In this document: one piece after another, positions 11,301 to 21,339 of the stretch
Position numbering within the stretch: position 1 is the stretch's first letter
How the letters are laid out: each line of letters opens with the position of its first letter
NCBI GenBank assembly: GCA_019137255.1
Contig: WPDH01000114.1
Span: 248,001-312,000 of the forward strand
Direction of reading: 5' to 3'
Length of the DNA: 64,000 bases
Origin: Corinectria fuckeliana
Taxonomy: Eukaryota > Ascomycota > Sordariomycetes > Hypocreales > Nectriaceae
The notes under the pieces: model-generated
Seen by the model: only the letters and a program-made list of their open reading frames with translations
Databases searched by the model: none
Told to the model about the DNA's origin: nothing
Program-made: the position numbers and the translations under genes

Positions 11301-12755
11301 CTATCTTCCCTTCTCCAAATCATCAACCTGGGCAAGCCCAAGTTCCGCAAAGATGGCTTCATTATGCTGCCCCAGCGCAGGCACAGCATCCATCCTCACC
11401 GCACTCGCGTCCTTTGCACCAGGCGGCAGAAGTGCAGGAACCTTCCCAGCCGGCGTGTCTACCTCAGTCCAACGGCCTCGCGCGCGTAGCTGAGGATGGT
11501 CCCAGACGCCCTGCATGTCGTTTACCTTTGCATTGGCGATGCCGGCCCTGTCCAACCTTGCAAGCACGTCTTCCGCTTCTAGATGGGAGAACGCTTCCAG
11601 GATTATCTCCTTCAAGGCATCTCGGTTCTTGACCCGCAGCGTGTTAGTGACGAACCGCTCGTCCGTCGCGAGGCCGGCACTCCCCAGCACCTCTGCACAC
11701 AGGCTTGCCCACTCCCGCTCGTTCTGGACACCCAGCATGACGGATCCGCCGCCGCTTGTTGCGAATGGCCCGTAGGGGTAGATGGCTGCGTGTGCTGCTC
11801 CCGCACGGCTGGGACCCGGGGCGCCCTCGAAGGCGTAGTACAGCGGGAAGCTCATCCATTCTGTCATGGCCTCGAGCATGGAAATGTCGATGTGAGACCC
11901 GGTACCCGTCTTTCCTCGCTTCAGTAAGGCTGCCATGATGTTTTGGCACGCAAAGGTGCCTGCTGCAATGTCGGCGATGGAGATGCCAACCTTTGCCGGC
12001 TCGGACGCCGTGCCCGTCACGGAGAGGAGGCCGGCTTCGCTCTGCACCAGCAAGTCGTACGCCTTCTTGTCGCGGTAAGGGCCATCCGAGCCGTATCCCG
12101 AGATGTCGCAGACAATGAGGCCCGGGTGCTCGTCCTTCAAGGTATCGTAGGACAAGCCGAGCCGCTTGCTGGCCCCGGGCGCAAGATTCTGCACCAAGAC
12201 ATCGGCCTTTGCCACGAGCGCCTTCAGCACTTGGAAGTCTCTCGGGCTCTTCACGTCCAATGCCAAGCTTTCTTTCGAGCGGTTAGTCCAGACGAAGTGC
12301 GATGCCAGGCCGCGCACTCGAGCGTCGTAGCTCCGAGCAAAGTCGCCTACGCCTGGGCGCTCGACTTTGATGACGCGGGCCCCCATGTCGGCGAGCTGGC
12401 GCGTGCAGAACGGCGCGGCGATGGCATGCTCTAGGCTCACGACGGTGATGCCGTCGAGGGGAAGCGTTTTGCGGGTTGGTGATTGAGGGGCGGTGGCGTA
12501 GTGGGCATGTTGGAACGAAGCTGCGCGGCTTTTATTCCATGCAGCAGCGCCTCTTCTTCCAGCTGGTCCTGCGAGAAGCATCGATGTCCGCGCCGTGCTG
12601 TACCTGACTGGCGAGAAAGATGGCGATGTCGGGATGGACCTTGCAGACACCCTCAGACTGGTCAGCGTCAATGGCGAGGTTGTAGACGCCATTCGCGGAT
12701 GCTTTGCAAGATCAGCCAACCACGTCGTGTATATAGAAAGAAGTTGACGGTCCAA
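11301..12755 (-). CDS. CoA-transferase family III (CaiB/BaiF type), probably mitochondrial
   Basis: Single-exon ORF of 484 codons. Family III enzymes move CoA between carboxylates (formyl-CoA/oxalate, succinyl-CoA/hydroxymethylglutarate or glutarate); the eukaryotic mitochondrial relative is SUGCT. The core starts near residue 97 (LPLDGITVVSLEHAIAAPFC, then ADMGARVIKVERPGVGDFAR), passes VCDISGYGSDGPYRDKKAYD and GSHIDISMLEAM, and ends with the C-terminal WDHPQLRARGRW block. Asp262 in GISIADIAAGTF aligns with the catalytic Asp169 of formyl-CoA transferase. The N-terminus is uncertain: Met1 (12755), Met22 (12692) and Met59 (12581) are all possible. Met59 leaves an Arg/Ala-rich presequence (LLAGPAGRRGAAAW) suited to mitochondrial import, so the first 58 residues may be 5' UTR. 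The substrate cannot be told from sequence. Confidence 0.9.
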   Translation of the reverse strand: MDRQLLSIYTTWLADLAKHPRMASTTSPLTLTSLRVSARSIPTSPSFSPVRYSTARTSMLLAGPAGRRGAAAWNKSRAASFQHAHYATAPQSPTRKTLPLDGITVVSLEHAIAAPFCTRQLADMGARVIKVERPGVGDFARSYDARVRGLASHFVWTNRSKESLALDVKSPRDFQVLKALVAKADVLVQNLAPGASKRLGLSYDTLKDEHPGLIVCDISGYGSDGPYRDKKAYDLLVQSEAGLLSVTGTASEPAKVGISIADIAAGTFACQNIMAALLKRGKTGTGSHIDISMLEAMTEWMSFPLYYAFEGAPGPSRAGAAHAAIYPYGPFATSGGGSVMLGVQNEREWASLCAEVLGSAGLATDERFVTNTLRVKNRDALKEIILEAFSHLEAEDVLARLDRAGIANAKVNDMQGVWDHPQLRARGRWTEVDTPAGKVPALLPPGAKDASAVRMDAVPALGQHNEAIFAELGLAQVDDLEKGR

Positions 12756-13103
12756 ATGAAGTCTTGTGAATAAACAAGGCCAGGTGGAGTCCTCGAATCG
12801 GCTTCTTGGCCTGGACCCAAACCGGCTATGAGACAGGCTCGGTGGAAGCCCGAAACTGACTCAGCTTCACATCAATCACTTGAGGTCGAGCGACACTTGG
12901 GAGGATCGTCGTCACACGTTGATAATATTCAGCTCGTCAGCAGCGCTAGCTCTACCTCGAATTCTTCCAAACCCCGTCAAGCATTCATTCGCTCAATTAA
13001 AAAATCGCTAAGCCGCGCCATGTTCCCTTCCCATCGACCTTCTCGCGTGGCTCCAGAAGGTCAGTCTCAGTCCCCCCCAAGCAAAACCGGCACCTAGCAT
13101 TCG

Positions 13104-13646
13104 CTACCTGTTGGCAAGGGTATCTCGAGGAACCACTGCTGCGGCCTGGTTCAAAGAGGGCGATAATGACTCCTGGGACATCCTGTAGCTTGGCGGCGGG
13201 TCTGCCTTCCCGACGTCGGAAATGTCCGGCCTCACTTGTGCCGGAGCAGGTGCTTGCGGCATCCCTGGCGCCTTTGCGGGCGGTGCCGAGCTGGGCGTGA
13301 TGCCGTAGTCCTCCAGTTCTTGGACGTCCTTGAGATCCTCCAGCTGGTCGAGCTTGGTGCGCTTCCGATGCAAGTGCCAGAGAAAGGCGAAGAAGAAGCA
13401 GAGGCACACGGCACTGCATCGCCACGTCAATACCACGCTTTCCCAGAACCTCCCCGCGGGGTTTCCAGCTTACGTTACGACCAAGCCTATAATCAGCACT
13501 GTCTTTGTCGTCGACTGAGGCTTTTCGCAGAGGTCGATATCGGCCTGTGGGTGGCACGAGTCCTTGGCCTCCCGGGGGCGCAGTCGGGTCATCAGGAAGC
13601 CGCCGGCGCTCGAGGCCAGCGCGTCGTTGCTCTGATCAACATACAT
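13104..13646 (-). CDS. small single-pass membrane protein, conserved fungal type, unknown function
   Basis: Two exons, 13646-13474 and 13413-13104, separated by a 60-bp GTAAGC...GCAG intron (13473-13414); together 161 codons, 160 aa. Residues 1-50 are hydrophilic with two Cys (DSCHPQADIDLCEKPQ). A single membrane helix follows (about residues 52-75, TVLIIGLVVTAVCLCFFFAF) and is split by the intron. It is followed by a basic stop-transfer HLHRKRTK and a charged segment LDQLEDLKDVQELEDYG. The C-terminal 80 residues are Pro/Ala/Ser-rich and contain PPPSY. The layout, with the Cys-rich N-terminus outside and the basic then acidic segment inside, is that of a family of short fungal membrane proteins of unknown role. 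Start chosen as the ATG giving the shortest N-terminus with the paired Cys; an upstream in-frame ATG at 13745 exists. Confidence 0.65.
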
Positions 13647-15527
13647 GGCGGCGGATTCTGGGCTGGATGCACCGGTTATGTAGATTATGGATAAAGGATT
13701 CTTGTTCGTCTCTGGCGTATGCTGGATGAGTATTATCGAAGTCAAGTTGATGCCATGGCAGCGAACAACACGGGGAAGGACTAACCTACTACGTGCTGCG
13801 CACTACATAGACCTACCCCAGCAGAGAGGGGCGATTCAGGGAAGGAAATTACACGGCACCCTTGTCCGGCCTCCCTTTCCACTCTCGTCATTAGTTCCAG
13901 AAGCATAAGTAGATTAGCTGGCCGTGTCACGACGCACAAAGGATGATCCCGGTCAGGGATTGAGTTGCTGGCGCAGCGCGGCGCGAGGAATCGTCAATGT
14001 GAAACCCTTCATTCCACTTGCACCATCCTCCGGCGCTTCTGCCACTATGCGTATATCCGGGCAGTGCCAAGTAGATGCAGGCAGGACAGCTCCCTCCTGC
14101 ACACAGCAAAACCTGGCAATGAACAGCCTGGGACTCGCTCTATGTGATGCCATCGCAGGGAGCCATGTCATTAAACCAAGTGGATTTCCGTCCGGCCCGA
14201 ATCACTCCTCGGACACGTACGGAGCACACGTAGGCCTACACAGCAGCCAAATATAGCCCCAGACCCTTGTTTCACGGCCGCGTTGCCGACCGCGTTCCTG
14301 TGTCTTGTTGAGCCCGCTCCCCGTCCATCCGCCAGCTTTTCTTCCTCCATCCCACCCCCAGAATTACGTAGCTATGTAGGTAAGGGCGCCTTGAAACGGG
14401 ACAAGGATGGCGGAGATCGCAGATGCCCAGCCAGACCCGATGGCCCGGACCCAGTGCCCAGGGTGGATGAAGGATGCTGTCCCCGCCCCCGCGCCCAAGC
14501 GGCGCACCAAGTTCGAAGCCGCCTGCGCCGTCGCTGAGCGATGGGCGATGCGGTTAGTCGGTGAGGAGCGTGGCTGTCACCTGAAATTCGGTGCAGACCG
14601 AGAGGCTTGTTTCGGCGGTAGCAAATTCCAGGGCGGGGAATCTTAGATGTGTTAGTCTGCGTACAGGGAAGATGGGCGATGCCGCCGCTCCCGCAATAAC
14701 CTGCATCAAAAGCATTGAAGCCACGCGCTATAGCAGTCCGTTAGCTCTCAGGCCTACAATTGTTATGAAGCCGTGGCTTATCATCTTGGAACTTGGCTCC
14801 CAGTCCATAGATAGCCAGCCGTTGCCACAGCGCTGAGAACGGTCGCCGCACAAGAGAAGCTACAGACCCTGTAGTCGCGTCTCCTCAATAGAGAATCGGC
14901 ATTTGCTCTTGCCTCGTTCCGGGGATCATGCTTGTGGCGTGGTGCACCTTGCCTCACTTTTGGGACGCAATAAGCTCCAATATATTCCCATCGCGGATAA
15001 TCTTCTCCGTTTCAGGGAGCAGCACGACCAGCATCTATAGAGTACAGCTAGCGAGGACGGAGACAGGCCAGAAAGTACATTGCCCTTCTGATTAGTTGGT
15101 GTGCCAAAATGCCGCGCAACACTGGACCCAGGTTGGAGCCATGCTTGATACTGTACTCTGATTTAGCTTGGTGTCATCATGAGAATCAAACACCAGGGAC
15201 TGCGGTTTTATTATTTTCTCCGAGTTCTGCAAGGCTCCTGCTCGCAATGGAAGCAACCAGGCGCCTCAGCTGGGACAGAGGGTATTACATGATAGATACT
15301 TTGATCTTCAGCTGTAGTCGAGTGAGAATAGCTAACTACAAAGAAGGCATGGGAGTTCATACTGGTAAGAACAGGTTCAGGTCCGCCCGGATTTGTTATG
15401 GAGCACTACCCGGCAGGGGATCAGCTAAACAACAATCACCCTTTACCAAGATGCGGCCCCGAACAGAAAGACGTGGTGTGTTTCAATTAGTTCTCCTCTC
15501 TAAAATAACGCTTCATAAAAGTGAATA
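13647..15527. other. long stretch without supported gene
   Basis: About 1.9 kb. Several ORFs of 60-140 codons occur (for example 14407-14646 and 15109-15531, both plus strand), but none shows a recognisable domain, sensible codon pattern or splice structure. It may hold highly decayed genes. Confidence 0.4.
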
Positions 15528-15731
15528 CTAAACAAGCATCTCAGCTAGACGATCTGCCGAGTCCTTGTCACCCCACTTGATGATCTCTTGATTGTCGTGC
15601 CCTTCCGTCATGCGCTTCACGAAGGGTTCCGTTGTCTTCAACTGTTGCTCGGAAAGAAGCTCGAGCCTAGCTTGGCAGTTTTGGTCCTCATTCGACCCAA
15701 AGTGCGTCTCATCCAGGAACTTCCACCATCA
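15528..15731 (-). pseudogene. coding-like C-terminal fragment, family not recognised
   Basis: A minus-strand frame of about 67 codons ending at TAG 15530-15528 reads as a plausible soluble protein tail (starts WWKFLDETHFGSNEDQ, ends GDKDSADRLAEMLV), with balanced codon use and no low-complexity sequence. Upstream the frame is closed at once by TGA, and no acceptable splice donor or start is evident, so it looks like the leftover end of a gene. I do not recognise the family. Confidence 0.3.
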
Positions 15732-16537
15732 AACTCTGTAGCATAACGGCTCAAGAATCAAATTCCTTCAACAGTCATATAGACAAAGCTAAAACAGTGG
15801 TTGGTGATAGAACGTGACTGGTATCGGCAAAGTGACTAAATTTAGATCATAGTGCTGTAGAAATCAAAGGCAGGTTATCTAAGTGGTAGTATAGTCAATA
15901 GTATACCATCTTTCGGCAAAGAATTCGCAAAAGATGAGCAGTTGAGTAATAAACCAATACAACAGTAACCGCATTACTGAAGGAGAAGGGATATTTGATC
16001 TAGACTTCGATCCCGCCTTCAGTTCGGCTCTGTTAGAACTAACTCGGTCTGAAAAGCTATTCATGCCTCCAGCCTCCAGTTTGACGCGCTGGAGAAACTC
16101 GTATTCATGCATTTACAATTCTCCGCTCTTAACATCATTATACACGAGTGAGCTCGCTTGACATGAACCATCAAGCAACATCCAGTCTAGTCTCAAGCCC
16201 CGCAAAGTGCTTCCTGACAAGTTCGGCTCACAGCCCAGGCTGCATCCTTCGTATGACACGAATGTACAAGGCCCGCGCTTTTGCGCCACCTCCGTGCGAT
16301 TGAGACACAGTGTTGACGTTCCCACCGCTCTCTCTGTCAAAGTCCTCACTTCTGTCAGTATAGCTTCAGAGACTGTGGATGGAATCATCACACGCAGCTT
16401 CGCAAAAGCGCGCATCTGGCAAGAGATAGATGATTGCTATCTTCAAGACAGGTAGATGCATCTTATCTTACATTCAACTGACTAGTTTCACGACAGCAAA
16501 ACTCTCAGCTAACCGCTGTCAAAGTGTTAAGCGAGTC
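15732..16537. other. intergenic, no supported gene
   Basis: AT content rises; short ORFs on both strands (for example 15879-16112 minus and 16207-16455 plus) lack recognisable features. The plus-strand piece at 16207-16455 could be an upstream exon of the following gene, but no convincing splice pair was found. Confidence 0.35.
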
Positions 16538-16987
16538 ATGGGGCGGTCTCGGTACTGCGCAGCCGTTGCGATCCCCGTTCCCAAGCATGTATCCTCCGAG
16601 GATTTGATTGCCTTTATCCAGACGTACGATCCAGTACTACGACATAACCCCAGTATTGCCAGCTTCAAGAAGATCATCTCCAGGTTTGATGCCATTGGCA
16701 ACGGCCCCTTCTTTGGGCCCTGGGACGACACTGTCTGCACATTCCAGGTCCGCGAACTCATCTACCTTGCCCCGGGCATTGCAAAAGACATGGCCTGGCC
16801 TATGATCTACCAGTGCACCTCCGATGGCATCCGGTATCGCGGTGACGCTACCGTTGGCATCATCGGCTGGACTCGGCTAGTGGTTCGCCCTCGCCAACAG
16901 GACATGTCTCCCTCTAGCTCTGAAGGATCAACACTGCCTGACGTCAGAGATGAGTGGGAGCTGTATGGATATAATTTTCTCCACTAA
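16538..16987 (+). CDS. DUF7053-like fungal protein, possibly truncated
   Basis: ATG at 16538 to TAA at 16985-16987 gives 149 aa. The pattern (N-terminal AAVAIPVPKHVSSEDLIAFI, then DPVLRHNPSIASFKKI, PFFGPWDDTVCTFQVREL, and a C-terminal immunoglobulin-like strand pattern ending RLVVRPRQQ) recalls a family of small fungal proteins now listed as DUF7053, related to SRPBCC/START-like folds; no function is known to me. Members usually continue after the DEWEL motif, whereas here the ORF stops 6 codons later, so the C-terminus may be lost or lie in an unrecognised exon. The assignment to DUF7053 is from memory of the pattern and is moderate. Confidence 0.5.
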   Translation: MGRSRYCAAVAIPVPKHVSSEDLIAFIQTYDPVLRHNPSIASFKKIISRFDAIGNGPFFGPWDDTVCTFQVRELIYLAPGIAKDMAWPMIYQCTSDGIRYRGDATVGIIGWTRLVVRPRQQDMSPSSSEGSTLPDVRDEWELYGYNFLH

Positions 16988-17695
16988 ATATATCAAAGTG
17001 TTGTAGACGAAATAGGTGCTCATAAATCTCAAGATTAAGTTACTGCTATCTGCGGTGTTGAGACTGAACGAGCAGGGACGTTGTCGCTCGATTTCGCTAC
17101 AGGTCATTGGATCATCTGAGGCCGCAGAGTAGCCTGAATATTTGAGTATTAAACGCAGCATATGTTATTCCGTGGCTTGGTCTTAGTCATGTGGCTATGC
17201 CTTGCTTTGCGTACTCGCCTCAGCTTCACTTGATTCAGCAACCGCAGCGTGATTTTATGAACCTTCTGAACATGGTTCCGGAAGTGGTTCACATGCCAGA
17301 ACTTCTGGTCTCTGCACTAAGGATACTTACATTGATCATTTAATCGTACTGCTGAGCTCGCTCCCGTCTGACTAGATAATGTTCATCAAAGTTGTCGTAA
17401 CAGCAACACAGTGGCAGTGTAGAAAGGCTCGCTCAAATCAACGTGTCATTCTCCAAGACTATGAGCTCCTGGTGGGCTCTACTTGCTACGTTCAAGCACT
17501 GAATTGAAGGGCGCGAACCCTGGTTCAGATCAAGCCACATATCCTTTAGAGACATCTCAAATAGCAATCTCAAGATCGGTGAGCATAGAACAATCCGGCT
17601 AGCTTTGGTTTATAATCAGAATACATTATGCATTTATTCAAACCGATGTTACCTATTCCCGGCAGTTGTCTTCTAGTCATGATGCATCATTTGGA
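16988..17695. other. intergenic, no supported gene
   Basis: About 700 bp between the DUF7053-like gene and the 3' end of the minus-strand Tse2-like gene. No coding pattern or repeat found. Confidence 0.4.
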
Positions 17696-18349
17696 TCATT
17701 CAGTAGCTTTTGGATACGCTTTAAGCCACTCCTCCCTCGTGAGCATTTTAGCATTGGCAGTAAAGAATTGCATTATCTTTGTGTTAAGATCTTCGAATCA
17801 GACTGTTAGTCTTTACCCCCGTTGTCTCTTTACGCGGGAGTACTTGCCATGAATCGTCATTGCCATTCCGGGTTGTAGGGAGTAATGGTCTGACCGTTCA
17901 TGAACCAGGAGAAGGTCGTCAGGAAGCTTGGTTCCTTTATGATGTTTGTTAGCATTGGCATATACTCGCTTGGGTCAAAACCTGTAATCGAAAGTTTGAT
18001 CCGCAGCTCACCTTCGGGGACTGAATACACTATAGTGTCGTTGCCCCGGAATCGCCAGGATACTAGCGACTGCTGGTAGCGTGAATTAGGGCGCATTGAT
18101 CCACCGTTGGGAGCTGTTATGTAGTTCAGCCTTGGGAAGCTTGAGGACTTGGGTTTTCAAGGACGATCACTAACCGACATAAGTCAAGGGGTCAAGCGCC
18201 TTTGGTTTAACGAGGTCATTTTCCGTGAGAATATCGTAGGCATGTCGCCTGGGTGTCCAGACGCGTACCTGAACGAGACTGCCGTTGTTCACCCGGAAAA
18301 GTTCCTTGGGAAACTTTCTGAAGACGGTGATTAGGCTTGGGGGCGTCAT
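17696..18349 (-). CDS. Tse2-like ADP-ribosyltransferase-family protein (copy 1)
   Basis: Minus-strand gene of four short exons: 18349-18175, 18113-18012, 17934-17848 and 17790-17696. The three introns have lengths 62, 77 and 57 bp; the first two are GT-AG and the third is GC-AG with a GACTAAC branch site. The four exons sum to 459 bases, exactly 153 codons, and every junction keeps frame, so the gene looks intact. The encoded 152-aa protein resembles fungal proteins carrying the Tse2 ADP-ribosyltransferase toxin domain: an N-terminal FRKFPKELFRVN block, a central PNSRYQQSLV block, and a VPEG/LLVHERSDHYSLQP block. Bacterial Tse2 is a type VI secretion toxin; the role of the fungal members is not established. 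Its start lies 257 bp from that of a second family member on the other strand. No signal peptide is seen. Confidence 0.6.
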
Positions 18350-18606
18350 CTCGGATATGACCTAGTAGGCGGTAAGCGGGATAGTACGGTGGTAGTTGGC
18401 TGTTTATGATTGAAAAAAAGATTGTTGGTGATCTGAATTACTATATTAGCTAATCATCGATATGGGACAATTGGCGAAATGTAACGCTGAATCCCGCTGT
18501 GCTGACTTGTGTTTGAGCCAAGGGCCAACGTCCATTTTAATTTCTCGCAACTTTCCATTCTCGCCTCGAGTCTCACGAACGAAAGACAATCCCTTGCGAT
18601 TTTGCT
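18350..18606. promoter_or_regulatory. shared bidirectional promoter between two Tse2-like genes
   Basis: 257 bp separate the two divergent start codons (18349 minus and 18607 plus), so both promoters must lie here or overlap the genes. A TATA-like AT-rich stretch is present around 18420-18460. No known factor site can be assigned. Confidence 0.4.
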
Positions 18607-19406
18607 ATGATTGGACGGTTGTCCAGTTTTGTCCTGTCGCGCGGGCAGCCACGCCCATTCCTTCGACGACAATTTTCCGCGAAAGCCATCTACGCCTCGT
18701 TCCCTGCAACCTTACACTACTATTGTCCGCGCCGCAATTCGACTCTGTTCGATTATGAGGAAATTGACACCCGCCCAGACGACATATCTGATGAAGGTGT
18801 GGCCGTGGACAAGAACGGTCTTGTGCATCCGGCTTTCAGTGCCGCGTCTTGTTGGTGCACCGATTAGCTGGCCAAAAGAATAAGCACTGATATAGCCTGA
18901 TAGGTTCGAACGGCGCGGTCATGTTTCCCAATACCTTTATGATGCAGGAGCTCGTGCGCATGTACTTTGACGACTTTCTCGATTGCAAGGACGAAGGCAA
19001 GCGAGTTGAGACGCCATTCATTTACACCATCCCCAAGGGTATGAACAACTTTCCTGCAGCCGATGTTGAGGGAGCTGACGCAAATCACGAAGGAACGCCG
19101 GTCCCTAGCTCTCTTACTCTCATCAACGAGTACATATCCAGATTCTCTCTTCAGCCGTCACGCGGTATGCTCCTGAAAGGTGACAGCATCTTGACATATC
19201 TTGCTAAGCATTGCTAACTCCCTTTAGACTTGAACCAATCACTGGACGAATTCTATGACAAGTATGCCTACAAGGAGACTGCAAAGAATTGGATCGACAC
19301 ACATCCTTTTCGAGATGCTGTATCAGATGATGCAGATGATGTATGGATGGCTAAACAATATGTGCGCACGGGGGCAAGTGAAAGAGATGATAAGCGATTT
19401 GTATGA
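18607..19406 (+). CDS. Tse2-like ADP-ribosyltransferase-family protein (copy 2)
   Basis: Plus-strand gene divergent from copy 1. Probable exons 18607-18850, 18904-19164 and 19228-19406, with introns of about 53 bp (donor uncertain: 18851 with acceptor 18903, or 18855 with acceptor 18895; both keep frame) and 63 bp (GTATGC...TTAG). The joined frame is 228 codons, 227 aa with the first model. Family-like blocks are RPDDISDEGVA and NGLVHPAF in exon 1, FPNTFMMQELVRMYF in exon 2, and a final WIDTHPF region in exon 3; the block SRFSLQPSR is the counterpart of DHYSLQP in copy 1. It is longer than copy 1 and quite divergent from it, so the pair is not a recent tandem duplication. The first 25 residues are Arg/Phe-rich. 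No frame break is seen. Confidence 0.6.
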
Positions 19407-19795
19407 TCTATCTTGGCTGTTGAGAGGAATGTTTTTACTGATCCATGGCTTCATCTAAGCGACGCTCCACTACCTGGTGAGTTCTGTATAATAGACATGG
19501 CAAAGAAGGCATTTCCTTCCAAAGGAGATTGAGGAGTAAAAAGGTTTAGGCTAACTGCTGTCTTCAATTGGCCATTCTTCGTGTAATGGCGTGAATATGC
19601 ATGCGTGGAGAGTGCTTAAACTCGAAGCCTCATCATGACAGTTGATGAATTCATCTCACGCAGATTATTTGTTCGCCAGCTAGCTAGTTAGTTATGGTGG
19701 TGGGTACTTGGTTGGTTGACTGATTAATTCCCTGAAATGGAGTAGACAAAAATTAAGCCAGGGTCAACAGGATCGTCGAATCGACAAAAATGTAT
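19407..19795. other. intergenic
   Basis: No gene-like sequence; includes the short simple stretch GCTAGCTAGTTAGTTATGG near 19680 and the 3' flank of the tRNA gene. Confidence 0.4.
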
Positions 19796-19905
19796 GACAA
19801 GAGTGGGACTCGAACCCACGCGGATTACTCCAGTAGAATTTTTCTTGTGTGTTACAAGCAAGCTAACGCTTGAGTCTACCGCCTTAACCACTCGGCCATC
19901 TTGCC
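19796..19905 (-). tRNA. tRNA-Leu(CAA) with a 30-nt intron
   Basis: Minus-strand cloverleaf. Acceptor GGCAAGA pairs with TCTTGTC (one G-U); the D arm contains GCCGAGTGGTTAAGGC (A box); the anticodon stem GTAGA/TCTAC encloses CTCAAG with anticodon CAA at 19872-19870. The canonical intron follows position 37 (19868-19839, 30 nt). A long variable arm (TGGAGTAATCC) of class II type comes next, then the T arm GTGGG-TTCGAGT-CCCAC (B box GGTTCGAGTCC). A CAA anticodon with an intron is the normal situation for fungal tRNA-Leu(CAA). Confidence 0.93.
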
Positions 19906-20121
19906 CCATTGCTTGTAAGTGCCTAACCCATTGTTCTCTATACGCCGCAGTTTTGCGTGAATCTTGAAACGGAAACCCCATCGGACTTACACATGCCCGC
20001 CTTGGTTTAGTATGTCTACCAGCTTTCAAGTAGACCCGATGCCACACATCACAACACAATAACCTTAAATGTTATGTTTAACAGTCTTGAGAGATTGGGA
20101 TTCTTTCTTGCTTAGGCCTTC

Positions 20122-20578
20122 TCAATGGTTCTCGAGCCCTTCTCCACGAGAGTTCTCGGAAGAAGTCCTTCGTTTCCCAAATCCCTGCCATGTATCTGGG
20201 TAATGGTTCGTCCACGCTAATGCGGCCTCGTACCGCCTGACCACACCTGAGAGTGCAGCATCATAGCAAATGAATGGATCAAATACATTTCGGGTCGAGT
20301 ATATTTTGATGATGAGGTGCCATTCATGCAAGACAGACTCCGGCGAATGACGCATCTTGAACCGCTCGAGCACTGCCAGGTCGCGACAATATCATGTCGT
20401 GCAGCACGGTCTGATCAACTCTCTGCGATTCTGCCACTGAGTCCTCGAACCGAACATTCTCTCGACACTTGAATATGAGCTGCTCCGTACCAAATGCGAT
20501 GACTCGCCGACTCAATATGAACTCCTGGATGCACCAGGCACGCCGACATGCTGGACCCAGGTCCTGGATCCTTGGCAA
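20122..20578 (-). pseudogene. HET (heterokaryon incompatibility) domain fragment
   Basis: Two minus-strand pieces in different frames, 20578-20324 and 20373-20122, carry the C-terminal half of a HET domain: GPACRRAWCIQEFILSRRVI and AFGTEQLIFKCRENVRFED, then LHEWHLIIKIYSTRN and ALSGVVRRYEAALA. These match the RAWTLQE..LSRR..FG..Q..W.C and Y..R.LT...D.L.AL.G pattern of HET proteins, which trigger vegetative incompatibility and cell death in filamentous fungi. The N-terminal YxxLSYxWG core is missing upstream, a frameshift lies near 20390, and the protein ends early. It is a relic. Confidence 0.7.
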
Positions 20579-20934
20579 GTGGACTCTGCAAGCCGGTCTG
20601 CGGTTTGAGATGCTTTGGCTCAGTGCGTCCGGAGGCTGAACGGGGAGTGCCTCAGGTGAGTAACCGTTTACAGCTTTTAGTCCAGTATCTACCCAACGTA
20701 TTTTACTTACTCAAAGTTACATCAAGTGCTCCGGTTCATTGTGTGTAGCTAGCCACTTAATAATGAAATATACTAAGATCTCACTTGAGTTTCGTCTAAG
20801 GATACTAGGCAATTTAGTCTGTTAGATCAGACGAGGCCCTGAACACAGGATTGTCTTGGTACAAGAATTTAACTATTCCAGACAAGCAGCAACCTAAATT
20901 AAACGATAGCTGACACTAATTGACTTTAAACTCT

Positions 20935-21339
20935 TTAGAGTTCACTGATGTCTTTAGTAACATCAGCAGAAGCAGCATCTAAAATAACCTCAATCACATC
21001 CGGGTGCCCGTCTACACTGCTAGTTTTCTTATAGAATGGCCGAGCTTCATAATATTCCTCTGGCGAGTTGACCCGATAACCTATTGCATCTTCCTTAATA
21101 CTCTCCAGCACAGTAAGACTCGACCCGTCAATGATGCCATTGTGCACTTCCCCTGCTATATGATAGCGTGCCCAAACAGCATCACCGAACCTGCTATCAA
21201 GGATAGCATCGACATACATAGTAGCCCATGGTTCGACTACTGGCAGGACAGAGGTCCTGTTGAGTACGTCGTTAAGCGAGATATCCAGGAACAGTTGCTC
21301 AACGAGCGTTGTGTAACTGATTCTCAGAGCTGCGCACAT
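20935..21339 (-). CDS. hypothetical protein, 134 aa
   Basis: Uninterrupted minus-strand ORF with balanced composition and coding-like codon use (for example DAVWARYHIAGEVHNGIIDG and RVNSPEEYYEARPFYKK). No domain recognised. The acidic C-terminus and absence of membrane segments suggest a small soluble protein, with a fold reminiscent of SnoaL/NTF2-like proteins (helix then curved sheet), but this is only an impression. The true start may lie in an upstream exon. It may be a remnant. Confidence 0.4.
   Translation of the reverse strand: MCAALRISYTTLVEQLFLDISLNDVLNRTSVLPVVEPWATMYVDAILDSRFGDAVWARYHIAGEVHNGIIDGSSLTVLESIKEDAIGYRVNSPEEYYEARPFYKKTSSVDGHPDVIEVILDAASADVTKDISEL

Noticed and set aside
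11943..12434. 163-codon plus-strand ORF
   Set aside because: Antisense to the CoA-transferase, no coding features.
12828..13097. 89-codon plus-strand ORF
   Set aside because: Ser/Arg-rich, no match, lies in the short gap between two genes.
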